From the NCBI GenBank assembly GCA_014380985.1, contig JACMIU010000531.1, positions 1 through 21,755 of the forward strand: a DNA stretch of 21,755 nucleotides, written 5' to 3'. The DNA comes from Armatimonadota bacterium. GTDB lineage: Bacteria > Armatimonadota > Armatimonadia > Armatimonadales > Armatimonadaceae. Positions 1-5,983 of this stretch are shown here, one piece after another. Each line of letters begins with the position of its first letter. Position 1 is the stretch's first letter. The notes below the pieces were generated by a model. That model saw only the letters and a list, made by a program, of their open reading frames with translations. It did not search any database and was not told where the DNA came from. The translations under genes and the position numbers were made by a program.

Positions 1-114
1 CCGTTCCCCGAAAAACCCCTGCTAATGATGCCGATTGAACTTCTTCCCGAACTCTGCTACCGCTTACGCTACCCCGACGTAGCAAGAAAACGTCAAGATA
101 CGTCTATCAAGTAG
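1..114 (+). CDS. Possible C-terminal fragment of an unrecognised protein
   Basis: Frame 1 is open from the window edge for 37 codons and ends in TAG at 112-114, with the terminal residues RYPDVARKRQDTSIK. The start, if any, lies outside the window. I do not recognise the family, and 37 open codons is weak evidence for a gene. The bases from 115 to 229 hold no ORF, hairpin or promoter that I can support. Confidence 0.25.
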   Translation, partial: PFPEKPLLMMPIELLPELCYRLRYPDVARKRQDTSIK

Positions 115-229
115 CACAAAGAGGATAAAAGGGACGAGGCTGAGTCCATCTGACTTATTCCCTCCCTTCAGTAAAGACGAAGGTTTCAATAATAGCGGGA
201 AGCGTCGGTTACTGATAAGAACGTTTGAA

Positions 230-301
230 AGCCGATGAGCGGATTCGAACCGCTGACCTGCTGTTTACGAAACAGCTGCTCTACCTCTGAGCCACATCGG
301 C
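230..301 (-). tRNA. tRNA-Thr (anticodon CGT)
   Basis: On the minus strand this folds as a complete cloverleaf. The acceptor GCCGATG pairs with CATCGGC, the D arm is GCTC/GAGC, the anticodon stem is GCTGT/ACAGC around loop TTCGTAA (anticodon CGT, reading ACG), and the T arm is AGCGG-TTCGAAT-CCGCT. The discriminator base is T at 230. No CCA is encoded, so the tail must be added afterwards. Confidence 0.96.
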
Positions 302-324
302 ACACTCGTGAAAGGAACGCGAAA

Positions 325-353
325 ATTGTATCACGACCGAAGTGAGTTGTCAA
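325..353 (-). promoter_or_regulatory. Sigma-70 promoter of tRNA-Thr
   Basis: Read on the minus strand, TTGACA (353-348) is followed after exactly 17 nt by TACAAT (330-325). The predicted start at about 318 is some 17 nt before the mature tRNA 5' end at 301. This is the closest match to the canonical promoter in the window. Confidence 0.85.
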
Positions 354-369
354 CGTTAAACAGTGCCGA

Positions 370-1141
370 TTAACTGATTTCTACCGCTTCGACAACGTTA
401 CCTAAATCTCCCATCGGTGTTTCGGAATCGTCTTTGTAGTATTCGGTGTCGTCGGTCTCCGGCACGTCTCCGAACCCGAAACGCACGGCGACATCCGGGG
501 CGTAACGGGGCAGGTCGCGGCGGAATCGTAGCAGGGCAAAATCCTTCGCTTTCGCTTCGATCATCACGTCAAAAGGTGGCGCATCGCCTTCCCTAAACGC
601 ATCGCGGACAAAACCGGCGAACTCGAACGGATGGATGCAATCTGCGTGTCCCATCCAAATCGGTTGCTGATAAAACGTCGCCATTTTGTTCGTGGCTTTG
701 TCTTTGCGCTGAACTTCACGCATTGCGGTATTCGGCGACGAAAGGTGCATCTTCGGTCGCGCCGTTTTCCAAGTGGCGAGAAACCTTCGGAACGTCGGCG
801 CGATGGGTAGGCGTTCGGGATTGTTGCACCAGAAATGCAGGTTGTCGAACACAAGAGGAAAGCCGGTCTTCGTGGTGAATCGAAAGCACATCGGCGGCGG
901 AATAGCGGATGTCGTCGTTTTCCAGCACCAACCGGCGGCGCGCCGGTTCCGGCAGTTTCGCATACGTTTCCACAAACAGCTCACAACCGGTTCGGTGATC
1001 GCCATAGGTTCCGCCGACGTGGATAATCAGCACCGCTTCCGCCCCTAACTCCATCGCGTCCAAGATTTCGGCGGCGGCAAGCAGGTCGCGGGTGCTTTTT
1101 TCCATCAAAACTGGGTCGGGGGAGCTTAGCACAATATACTG
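370..1141 (-). pseudogene. uvsE: Truncated, frameshifted UV damage endonuclease (UvsE/UvdE)
   Basis: Two minus-strand frames together match the C-terminal two thirds of UvsE, a metal-dependent TIM-barrel endonuclease that nicks 5' of UV photoproducts. The upstream frame carries QYIVLSSPDP, AAAEILDAMELG, IIHVGGTYGD and RRRLVLENDD. Reading must then shift near 866-872 into the second frame, which continues with GFPLVFDNLH, RPKMHLSSP, GHADCIHPFEF and VMIEAKAKDFALLR, ending at 370. The N-terminal ~100 residues of the family are absent: the upstream frame meets a TGA at about 1178-1180, and none of the three frames beyond about 1145 resembles UvsE. A sequencing error could explain the shift but not the missing N-terminus. 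An internal GTG (1132) could only start a fragment lacking the first barrel strands. Confidence 0.85.
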
Positions 1142-1189
1142 CGACCAGTTCCTGTACCCAAAAACGCCGCGATTCTGAAGCCATCACCG

Positions 1190-1549
1190 TTAAAACGAGG
1201 CGAACTCGATCACCAACCCGCGTTGGATGCCATCGGGTAGGGGCTTTTGTGCTGCCCGGTATTCGCTTAGGTACTCGCTTGCGGCGCGGCACAGAAGTTC
1301 GTCGAAACGCTTTTCGATGCGGTCACACCAATCGCTTTGTTGAGCGGCGTTCTTGATGCCGTCTTTCGCACACAGATCCTTGATGGTTTTGCGACAGGAG
1401 GTACGCAGGTGACTGACGATAGCAGGGTGGGCGAGAATCGCCGCCTGAAAATCGTTCGCGGCAATTTCCGCGTTGCTTTCTTGCAACGCCTGCTCCAATA
1501 GAGCGGCGATTGCCGGTATTTCTTTGTCTTGTGTGAACAATCCGAACAT
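1190..1549 (-). CDS. Hypothetical protein, 119 aa
   Basis: This is an ATG-started ORF with a purine-rich GGGAGGAG / AAAGGG stretch 7-20 nt upstream and a TATAAT -10-like hexamer at 1617-1612, though without a good -35. The product is soluble, alanine-rich and probably mostly helical, with four cysteines and no signal peptide or membrane segment. I recognise no family. Its stop lies about 45 nt from where uvsE homology begins, so it occupies the place of the lost uvsE N-terminus. It may be an unrelated resident gene exposed by a deletion, or part of what was inserted. Confidence 0.55.
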   Translation of the reverse strand: MFGLFTQDKEIPAIAALLEQALQESNAEIAANDFQAAILAHPAIVSHLRTSCRKTIKDLCAKDGIKNAAQQSDWCDRIEKRFDELLCRAASEYLSEYRAAQKPLPDGIQRGLVIEFASF

Positions 1550-1661
1550 ATTTATTTCCCTTTTCTCCTCCCGTATTGTTGTCAGGAGCGATTGCTGTGT
1601 TTGTCGTAAATATTATACGAGGAGGTTGGACAACGCACCGTGACGGGTAGCACACCGCTTC

Positions 1662-1675
1662 GTGACGTCGATCAC
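1662..1675. promoter_or_regulatory. CRP/FNR-type palindrome upstream of mntR
   Basis: GTGA-CGTCGA-TCAC matches the GTGA-N6-TCAC core of Crp-family sites and is flanked by CG and AA (CGTGA...TCACA). Its centre (1668.5) is about 65 nt upstream of the start predicted from the -10 at 1720-1727, the usual class I activator range. No Crp-type regulator is visible in the window, so the binding partner is inferred. Confidence 0.4.
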
Positions 1676-1696
1676 AATTCTTTTTCCTTTCGCCCC

Positions 1697-1727
1697 TTGA
1701 CAAACGCGGAATAGGTGGGTATATAAT
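1697..1727 (+). promoter_or_regulatory. Promoter of mntR, predicted leaderless transcript
   Basis: TTGACA lies at 1697-1702. The -10 is TATATA at 1720-1725 (17-nt spacer) or TATAAT at 1722-1727 (19-nt spacer). Either places the transcription start at about 1732-1734, on top of the GTG at 1733, so the mRNA would have no leader or, from the next GTG (1748), about 15 nt without a Shine-Dalgarno sequence. Confidence 0.7.
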
Positions 1728-1755
1728 TAACCGTGGTTAAATTAACCGTGGTTAA
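1726..1755. promoter_or_regulatory. Tandem palindromic operator over the mntR start
   Basis: A 15-bp unit is repeated exactly (1726-1740 and 1741-1755). Each unit contains the inverted repeat TTAACC-GT-GGTTAA (1727-1740 and 1742-1755). The pair covers the end of the -10 and both candidate GTG starts. The position suits autorepression by the encoded metalloregulator. DtxR-family operators are AT-rich palindromes of this general kind, but this sequence is not a known consensus I can match. Confidence 0.6.
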
Positions 1756-2197
1756 ATCGGATCAAGATCGCTCGCTCACCAAAGCGACCGGCGATGTCCT
1801 CAAGGCGATTCATCTTTTGCAGGACTCGCCCGAAACGGCGGGTGTCGCGCTTCCTTCAGACATTGCGGCGCGAACCGGAACGTCGCGGGCGTTTGTCACC
1901 AAGATGCTCAAAACGATGAGCGGGGACGGCTTGGTGGATTACACGCCGTACCGTGGGGTGCGCTTGACCGAGACCGGCACAAGAGGGGCGACCGAATTGT
2001 CGCGTCACCACCGGCTGTTGGAGCGGTTTCTGACCGACTGTTTGGGATTCGCGCCGGACGCCGCGCACGAGGAAGCCGAGCGTCTCGAACACGTGATTTC
2101 CGAGGAGTTTGAAACGCGCCTTGACCGGTTTCTGGGCTACCCCGAAACGTGTCCGCACGGTGCGCCGATTCCAAGAGGCGACGATAAAGAACTATAA
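1733..2197 (+). CDS. mntR: MntR/DtxR-family manganese-dependent transcriptional regulator
   Basis: This is a winged-helix repressor that binds DNA when loaded with divalent metal. Residues ~18-80 form the DNA-binding domain (IAARTGTSRAFVTKMLKTM recognition region, YRGVRLTETG wing). Residues ~85-135 form the dimerisation/metal domain. Metal ligands can be placed by family alignment: H93 in RHHRLLERFL, then E116, E119 and H120 in EAERLEHVIS. DtxR has Cys where E116 sits and MntR has Glu, so the pattern favours Mn over Fe. D21 matches MntR Asp8, but the MntR Glu11 position is Lys here. The C-terminal CPHGAPIP is typical of the family and there is no SH3-like extension. Start is GTG 1733 (154 aa) or GTG 1748 (149 aa), since the 15-bp duplication creates both. 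An Nramp gene lies 0.9 kb downstream. Confidence 0.88.
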   Translation: MVKLTVVKSDQDRSLTKATGDVLKAIHLLQDSPETAGVALPSDIAARTGTSRAFVTKMLKTMSGDGLVDYTPYRGVRLTETGTRGATELSRHHRLLERFLTDCLGFAPDAAHEEAERLEHVISEEFETRLDRFLGYPETCPHGAPIPRGDDKEL

Positions 2198-2209
2198 ACA
2201 AACGAAAAA

Positions 2210-2241
2210 CACGCTCCGAACGCGGCAACGTTCGGAGCGTG
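2210..2241. terminator. Strong hairpin after mntR; T-tract only on the minus strand
   Basis: A perfect 13-bp stem (CACGCTCCGAACG with CGTTCGGAGCGTG) encloses the loop CGGCAA. Read plus, it ends the mntR transcript region but is followed by GC-rich sequence. Read minus, it is followed by TTTTTCGTTTGTTT, a proper intrinsic terminator shape. No minus-strand gene ends here. Confidence 0.55.
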
Positions 2242-2251
2242 CGGGGAGCGC

Positions 2252-2269
2252 GGTTAAACACTCTTAACC
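2252..2269. promoter_or_regulatory. Inverted GGTTAA/TTAACC half-sites before the pilin-mntH pair
   Basis: GGTTAA-ACACTC-TTAACC uses the same 6-bp half-sites as the mntR operator but with the opposite arrangement and a 6-nt gap. It overlaps a weak promoter-like pair, TTAAAC (2254-2259) and CATGAT (2276-2281). A regulator link to the pilin-mntH operon is plausible but the different spacing makes it uncertain. Confidence 0.35.
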
Positions 2270-2340
2270 CGAATGCATGATACCACGCGCCCTTTTTCGT
2301 TTCGACCCGCCGGAAACGCGGCAAAGAAAGGCTGAAACGT

Positions 2341-3141
2341 ATGAAACAAAAACAAACCGGGGGGTTTACCCTGATTGAACTACTTGTCGTGATAGCGATA
2401 ATAGCGATTCTCGCCGCGATGCTGTTTCCCGTGTTCGCCCAAGCGCGGGCGAAAGCGCGACAGGCAACCGCTTTGTCGAACATGAAGCAGATTAGCCTCG
2501 CGGTTTTGCAGTATTCGCAGGATTACGACGAAATGTTACCAATGACGATGGATACCGCGGCGGGCGGACTGCCGACAACGATTTCCTACTGGGCGATACA
2601 GAACTATCACGGCGCAGTGGAAACGTATATCAAGATGGGACGCGGGCAGGAAAACCGCGCCAACGTTTGGTGGGATCCGAGCGACCCTGACCGCGACGCG
2701 CCCGCGATGTGGGGGTCTTTCCTTGACAACGGATATACCACGGGAACCGAGCGACACCTCGGTGATATTGCGTCCCCAGCAAGCACGATTTACGCGACGC
2801 TTCGGCAGGGAAACTGGCAGAACGCGGTCGGGGTGATTCCGCCGACCCCACTACCGGCGAAAACCGATCCGTTCTGGAGCAGTATATTTTTCGATATGTG
2901 CGTTGACCCGTGGGAACTGGCGAACGACACGGCAAGCCCCTACCATTTCTCCACCGGCAACGTGATTCCGCCGTGTTCGCTGTATCCGTCGGCGTCACCG
3001 TGCGGCGTTTGGGATGCTCTTGTTGACAAAGACCGTTATCAAGGGCGGACTCTCGCGGCATACTGCGACGGTCACGTCAAAAGCATCCGCTTCGAGCAAA
3101 CATTCCGCTCAATAACCGACAATGATTGGGATTTGAAATAG
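2341..3141 (+). CDS. Prepilin-like protein with N-terminal methylation motif and C-terminal DGHV motif
   Basis: This is a type IV pilin/type II secretion pseudopilin-like protein of 266 aa. The leader MKQKQTGG precedes the cleavage site G8/F9, and the mature protein begins FTLIELLVVIAIIAILAAML with the conserved Glu at mature position 5. The helix continues as FPVFAQARAKARQ, the form abundant in Armatimonadota and Planctomycetota. Near the end, YCDGHVKSIRF corresponds to the 'H-X9-DG' processing-associated motif, but the expected His is Tyr here (RYQGRTLAAYCDG). The exported part has several Cys and Trp residues. A weak purine-rich RBS precedes the ATG. It sits between the Mn regulator and the Mn transporter, only 3 nt from mntH. 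What it does there is unknown; large paralogous families of these proteins are scattered in such genomes, so the position may be incidental. Confidence 0.85.
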   Translation: MKQKQTGGFTLIELLVVIAIIAILAAMLFPVFAQARAKARQATALSNMKQISLAVLQYSQDYDEMLPMTMDTAAGGLPTTISYWAIQNYHGAVETYIKMGRGQENRANVWWDPSDPDRDAPAMWGSFLDNGYTTGTERHLGDIASPASTIYATLRQGNWQNAVGVIPPTPLPAKTDPFWSSIFFDMCVDPWELANDTASPYHFSTGNVIPPCSLYPSASPCGVWDALVDKDRYQGRTLAAYCDGHVKSIRFEQTFRSITDNDWDLK

Positions 3142-3144
3142 TTT

Positions 3145-4638
3145 ATGACAACGACCCCTTTGCCTACGGCATCTACCGAACTGCCATCGCTTCCCGAATC
3201 GTTCCGCACCGTATCCGTGCCGGGAAGTGGACGCCCCGGCGACAACGTTTCGCGCTGGCGCAAGTTTCTGGCGTTCGCCGGTCCCGGTTTCATGGTCAGC
3301 GTCGGCTACATGGATCCGGGCAACTGGGCAACTGACCTCGCGGGTGGTTCGCGCTACGGCTACGCCCTGCTGTGGGTGGTCTTGGCGTCGAACCTGATGG
3401 CGATTCTGCTCCAAACGCTCTGCGCCCGTCTCGGACTTGTCACGGGCAAGGACTTGGCGCAAGCGTGCCGCGATTTCTACAAAAAACCGGCGGCACTCGC
3501 GCTCTGGATTTTGTGCGAGATTGCGATTGTCGCTTGCGACTTAGCCGAGGTGATTGGCTCGGCGGTCGCGCTGAATCTGCTGTTCGGAATGCCGCTTTTG
3601 TGGGGGGTGTTGATTACCGGCTTGGATGTGTTGCTGATTCTGGGGTTGTCAAAGTTCGGCTTCCGCAAGTTAGAAGCCGTGGTGATCACATTAGTCGCCA
3701 CGGTCGCTGGGTGCTTTTTGCTGGAAATGATTCTTGCTAAACCGGAGTGGGGCGCGGTCGGCTTGGGTCTGATTACGCCGCGCCTTCCCGACGCCGACGC
3801 GCTGTTTATCGCGCTCGGAATCTTGGGCGCGACGGTGATGCCGCACAACCTGTATCTCCATTCCTCGATTGTGCAAACCCGCGCCCATGACCGCTCAAAA
3901 GACGGCATCACGGAAGCGATTCGCTACAACACGCTGGACACGGTTATCGCGCTCGGCGCGGCGTTTTTCGTCAACGCGGCGATTCTGGTGTTAGCCGGGG
4001 CGGTGTTCCATACCGGCGGCAAAGCGGTGGAAGAACTCGGCGACGCTCACGCTCTCTTAAAACCTCTTCTCGGCGGCGCGGCGGCAACCGCGTTCGCGGT
4101 CGCCCTGCTGGCGTCGGGGCAATCGTCCACGATTACTGGAACCCTCGCCGGTCAAATCGTCATGGAAGGCTTTCTGAAGATTCGCGTGGAGCCGTGGCTT
4201 CGCCGCCTGATTACGCGGGGGCTGGCACTCATCCCCGCCGTGATTATGATTGTTGTCACCGGGGGCAAAAATACGGTCGGTTTGTTGATTGTGTCGCAGG
4301 TCGTGCTGTCGCTTCAACTCTCGTTTGCGATTTTTCCTCTGGTGATGTTCACGTCCGACCGCAAACGGATGGGGGATTTCGTCAATCCCATCTGGCTTTC
4401 GGTGCTGGCATACATAGTTTGCGCGGTTATTGCCTCGCTCAATGTCAAACTGCTGTGGGACACGGCGCACGATCCCGCGAAAACCGGCGCGTGGGGCGTT
4501 CCGGCGTTCTTTGCGACAGCGATTGGTATGGCGGCGTTTTCGCTATACGTCGTATTCGTCTACAAGCGAAAGGACGAACCGGCGTCACCCTATGCGCCGA
4601 AACCCGATGTGCCGATAATAGAAGGAAACGACCATTAG
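3145..4638 (+). CDS. mntH: Nramp-family divalent metal (Mn2+) transporter MntH
   Basis: This is a proton-coupled importer of Mn2+ (and often Fe2+) in the cytoplasmic membrane. The 497 residues carry about 11 hydrophobic helices. The first unwound helix has DPGN at 57-60 (GYMDPGNWATDL). The sixth has ATVMPHN, with A229 and M232 in the positions that contact metal in Nramp structures. The ~40-residue N-terminal tail before the first helix is long and polar. The ATG lies 3 nt after the pilin stop without a clear Shine-Dalgarno, so translation may be coupled. The MntR-type regulator upstream supports Mn as substrate. Substrate choice within Nramp is inferred, not proven. Confidence 0.93.
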   Translation: MTTTPLPTASTELPSLPESFRTVSVPGSGRPGDNVSRWRKFLAFAGPGFMVSVGYMDPGNWATDLAGGSRYGYALLWVVLASNLMAILLQTLCARLGLVTGKDLAQACRDFYKKPAALALWILCEIAIVACDLAEVIGSAVALNLLFGMPLLWGVLITGLDVLLILGLSKFGFRKLEAVVITLVATVAGCFLLEMILAKPEWGAVGLGLITPRLPDADALFIALGILGATVMPHNLYLHSSIVQTRAHDRSKDGITEAIRYNTLDTVIALGAAFFVNAAILVLAGAVFHTGGKAVEELGDAHALLKPLLGGAAATAFAVALLASGQSSTITGTLAGQIVMEGFLKIRVEPWLRRLITRGLALIPAVIMIVVTGGKNTVGLLIVSQVVLSLQLSFAIFPLVMFTSDRKRMGDFVNPIWLSVLAYIVCAVIASLNVKLLWDTAHDPAKTGAWGVPAFFATAIGMAAFSLYVVFVYKRKDEPASPYAPKPDVPIIEGNDH

Positions 4639-4695
4639 TTTGGCGAACCTTGCGGTAAATAACGCCGCACCCGGCAAGCGAAAGAAACGAATCCT

Positions 4696-5463
4696 ATGAC
4701 CACCCGACCCTTTCTCGTTGGCGCGATTTTGTGCGCCGTTGCTCACCTCATTCCCACCAGCGCGAACGCCGCGCCGGACGCGACCCGCCCCGTCCCTGAT
4801 CCGAATGTGCCGAAACCGGTCACGGTGAAAACCAAAAAGAACTCGCCGCGAAACACCGTCGTAATTCTGAAGCCACGCAAGCGGATGGACATTGCCCGCC
4901 CGATGGGGGTCAAAGCGGTGGTGATTGACGAGCCGAACCTGCAAACCGGCACGGTGTCGGTGGTCACGGACAAGAACGAGTTTGCCACGATTTCGACCGG
5001 CATGGGAACGCGCATCGCCCGTGGGAGCGGTCTCGCGTCGCTCGGTAATGTTCACGTCGGCTACACGCTTCGTTGCTACGGCGCGTGGGATCAGGACGGC
5101 TTCCAGTATCAGGCGTCGCGTATCGCGCTCGGCAACAGCGTCAGCGAAACTACGTTGATTTCGCGCATCAACGCCGCGTGTGAAAATATCGGCAAGGCGC
5201 GAAAAGGCGGCGGATTCGGACAGGCAAACGTGGCAATGTCTTCGCAAACCGCGCTTCCTAAAGCACTCGGAATCGCCACCGGCGCGACCCCGGTAACGCC
5301 GGTGCCTGCCGAATTAGTGCCGGGAAACACCAATCCGGCTATGCCCGCGCCGGTTCCCGGAACTGCTCCCGCGCCTGTGCCGGTAGACCCGGCAACCGTG
5401 CCGCCGACGACTCCGAACACGGTTCCCGTTGTGCCGAATGCCCCCGTCGCACCGGTTCCGTAA
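4696..5463 (+). CDS. Secreted protein with OB-fold-like core and Pro-rich tail
   Basis: The 255-aa product starts with a signal peptide (MTTRPFLVGAILCAVAHLIPTSANA, cleavage likely after ANA). Residues ~50-150 have alternating short beta strands with GTVSVVTDKNEFATIS, TRIARGSGLASLGNVHVGYTL and YQASRIAL. That pattern resembles DUF5666-type small beta-barrel domains (value, threshold Thr, 'vGd.v.v.G', closing 'A..I'), but I make that link by eye only. The last ~58 residues are low-complexity Pro/Ala/Val/Thr, typical of extended, wall- or periplasm-spanning tails. It is 57 nt downstream of mntH and may be in its operon. Function unknown. Confidence 0.7.
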   Translation: MTTRPFLVGAILCAVAHLIPTSANAAPDATRPVPDPNVPKPVTVKTKKNSPRNTVVILKPRKRMDIARPMGVKAVVIDEPNLQTGTVSVVTDKNEFATISTGMGTRIARGSGLASLGNVHVGYTLRCYGAWDQDGFQYQASRIALGNSVSETTLISRINAACENIGKARKGGGFGQANVAMSSQTALPKALGIATGATPVTPVPAELVPGNTNPAMPAPVPGTAPAPVPVDPATVPPTTPNTVPVVPNAPVAPVP

Positions 5464-5483
5464 TCGAAGGTGAGGGCGAAAAG

Positions 5484-5519
5484 GGGTAGCCGTGCGGTAC
5501 ACTAACCGTATGGCTACCC
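5484..5519. promoter_or_regulatory. 36-nt palindrome enclosing the bcp promoter -10 and start codon
   Basis: Arm 5484-5498 (GGGTAGCCGTGCGGT) pairs with 5505-5519 (ACCGTATGGCTACCC) over 15 consecutive positions, with only two G-U wobbles as RNA. The 6-nt loop ACACTA contains most of the -10 TACACT (5498-5503). The start codon (5510-5512) lies in the right arm. It could be an operator, or a hairpin that closes the start codon on read-through mRNA from mntH while the short local transcript stays open. Confidence 0.6.
5498..5503 (+). promoter_or_regulatory. -10 element of bcp, predicted leaderless
   Basis: TACACT is followed by AACCGT and then ATG at 5510, which puts the expected transcription start on the start codon. 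No convincing -35 is seen at 17 nt. The same AACCGT string follows the -10 of tRNA-Lys, and TAACCGT follows the mntR -10. Confidence 0.5.
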
Positions 5520-5983
5520 GACCTTATGAGGGCGAACCCGCGCCCGCTTTCTCCCTGCAGGGCAAGAACGGTGATACCGTTTCCCTGTCCGACTATTCCG
5601 GCAAAATCGTCGTGCTGTACTTTTACCCCGCCGACGATACCCCCGGCTGTACCAAACAAGGCTGTTCCTTCCGCGATTTGTCCGCCGAGTTCGCCGCCGC
5701 GAACGCCGTGGTGCTGGGCGTGTCGCCGGACGATGCCGCGTCGCATGAAGCGTTCGCGGCGAAATACGCGCTAACGTTTCCCTTGCTGTCCGATACCGAC
5801 CACGCGGTCGCCGAATTGTACGGTGCGTGGAAAGAGAAAAACAACTACGGGCGCAAATACATGGGTATCGAGCGAACGACGTTCGTTATCGGCAAGGACG
5901 GCAATATCGCCAAAGTTTTCGGCAGGGTTCGCGTGGACGGTCACGGGGACGCCGTGTTGAACTTCGTCAAAGGGCTAATATGA
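5510..5983 (+). CDS. bcp: Thioredoxin-dependent peroxiredoxin, Bcp/PrxQ type
   Basis: This protein reduces hydrogen peroxide and organic hydroperoxides with electrons from thioredoxin, in the cytoplasm. At 157 aa it has full family length. It has the thioredoxin-fold core VVLYFYPADDTPGCTKQGCSFRDL, with peroxidatic Cys47 and a resolving Cys52 five residues on, the standard atypical 2-Cys PrxQ pattern. YGRKYMGIERTTFVIGKDG matches the C-terminal part of the family. The ATG at 5510 gives the usual N-terminus; a GTG at 5492 in frame would add six residues but lies in the palindrome and upstream of the predicted transcription start. The stop overlaps the next gene's start (ATGA). The neighbouring Mn uptake genes fit an oxidative-stress context. 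Confidence 0.94.
   Translation: MATRPYEGEPAPAFSLQGKNGDTVSLSDYSGKIVVLYFYPADDTPGCTKQGCSFRDLSAEFAAANAVVLGVSPDDAASHEAFAAKYALTFPLLSDTDHAVAELYGAWKEKNNYGRKYMGIERTTFVIGKDGNIAKVFGRVRVDGHGDAVLNFVKGLI

Noticed and set aside
370..1141. Programmed frameshifting in uvsE
   Set aside because: No slippery heptamer was seen at the shift and the N-terminal third is missing, so decay is the simpler reading.
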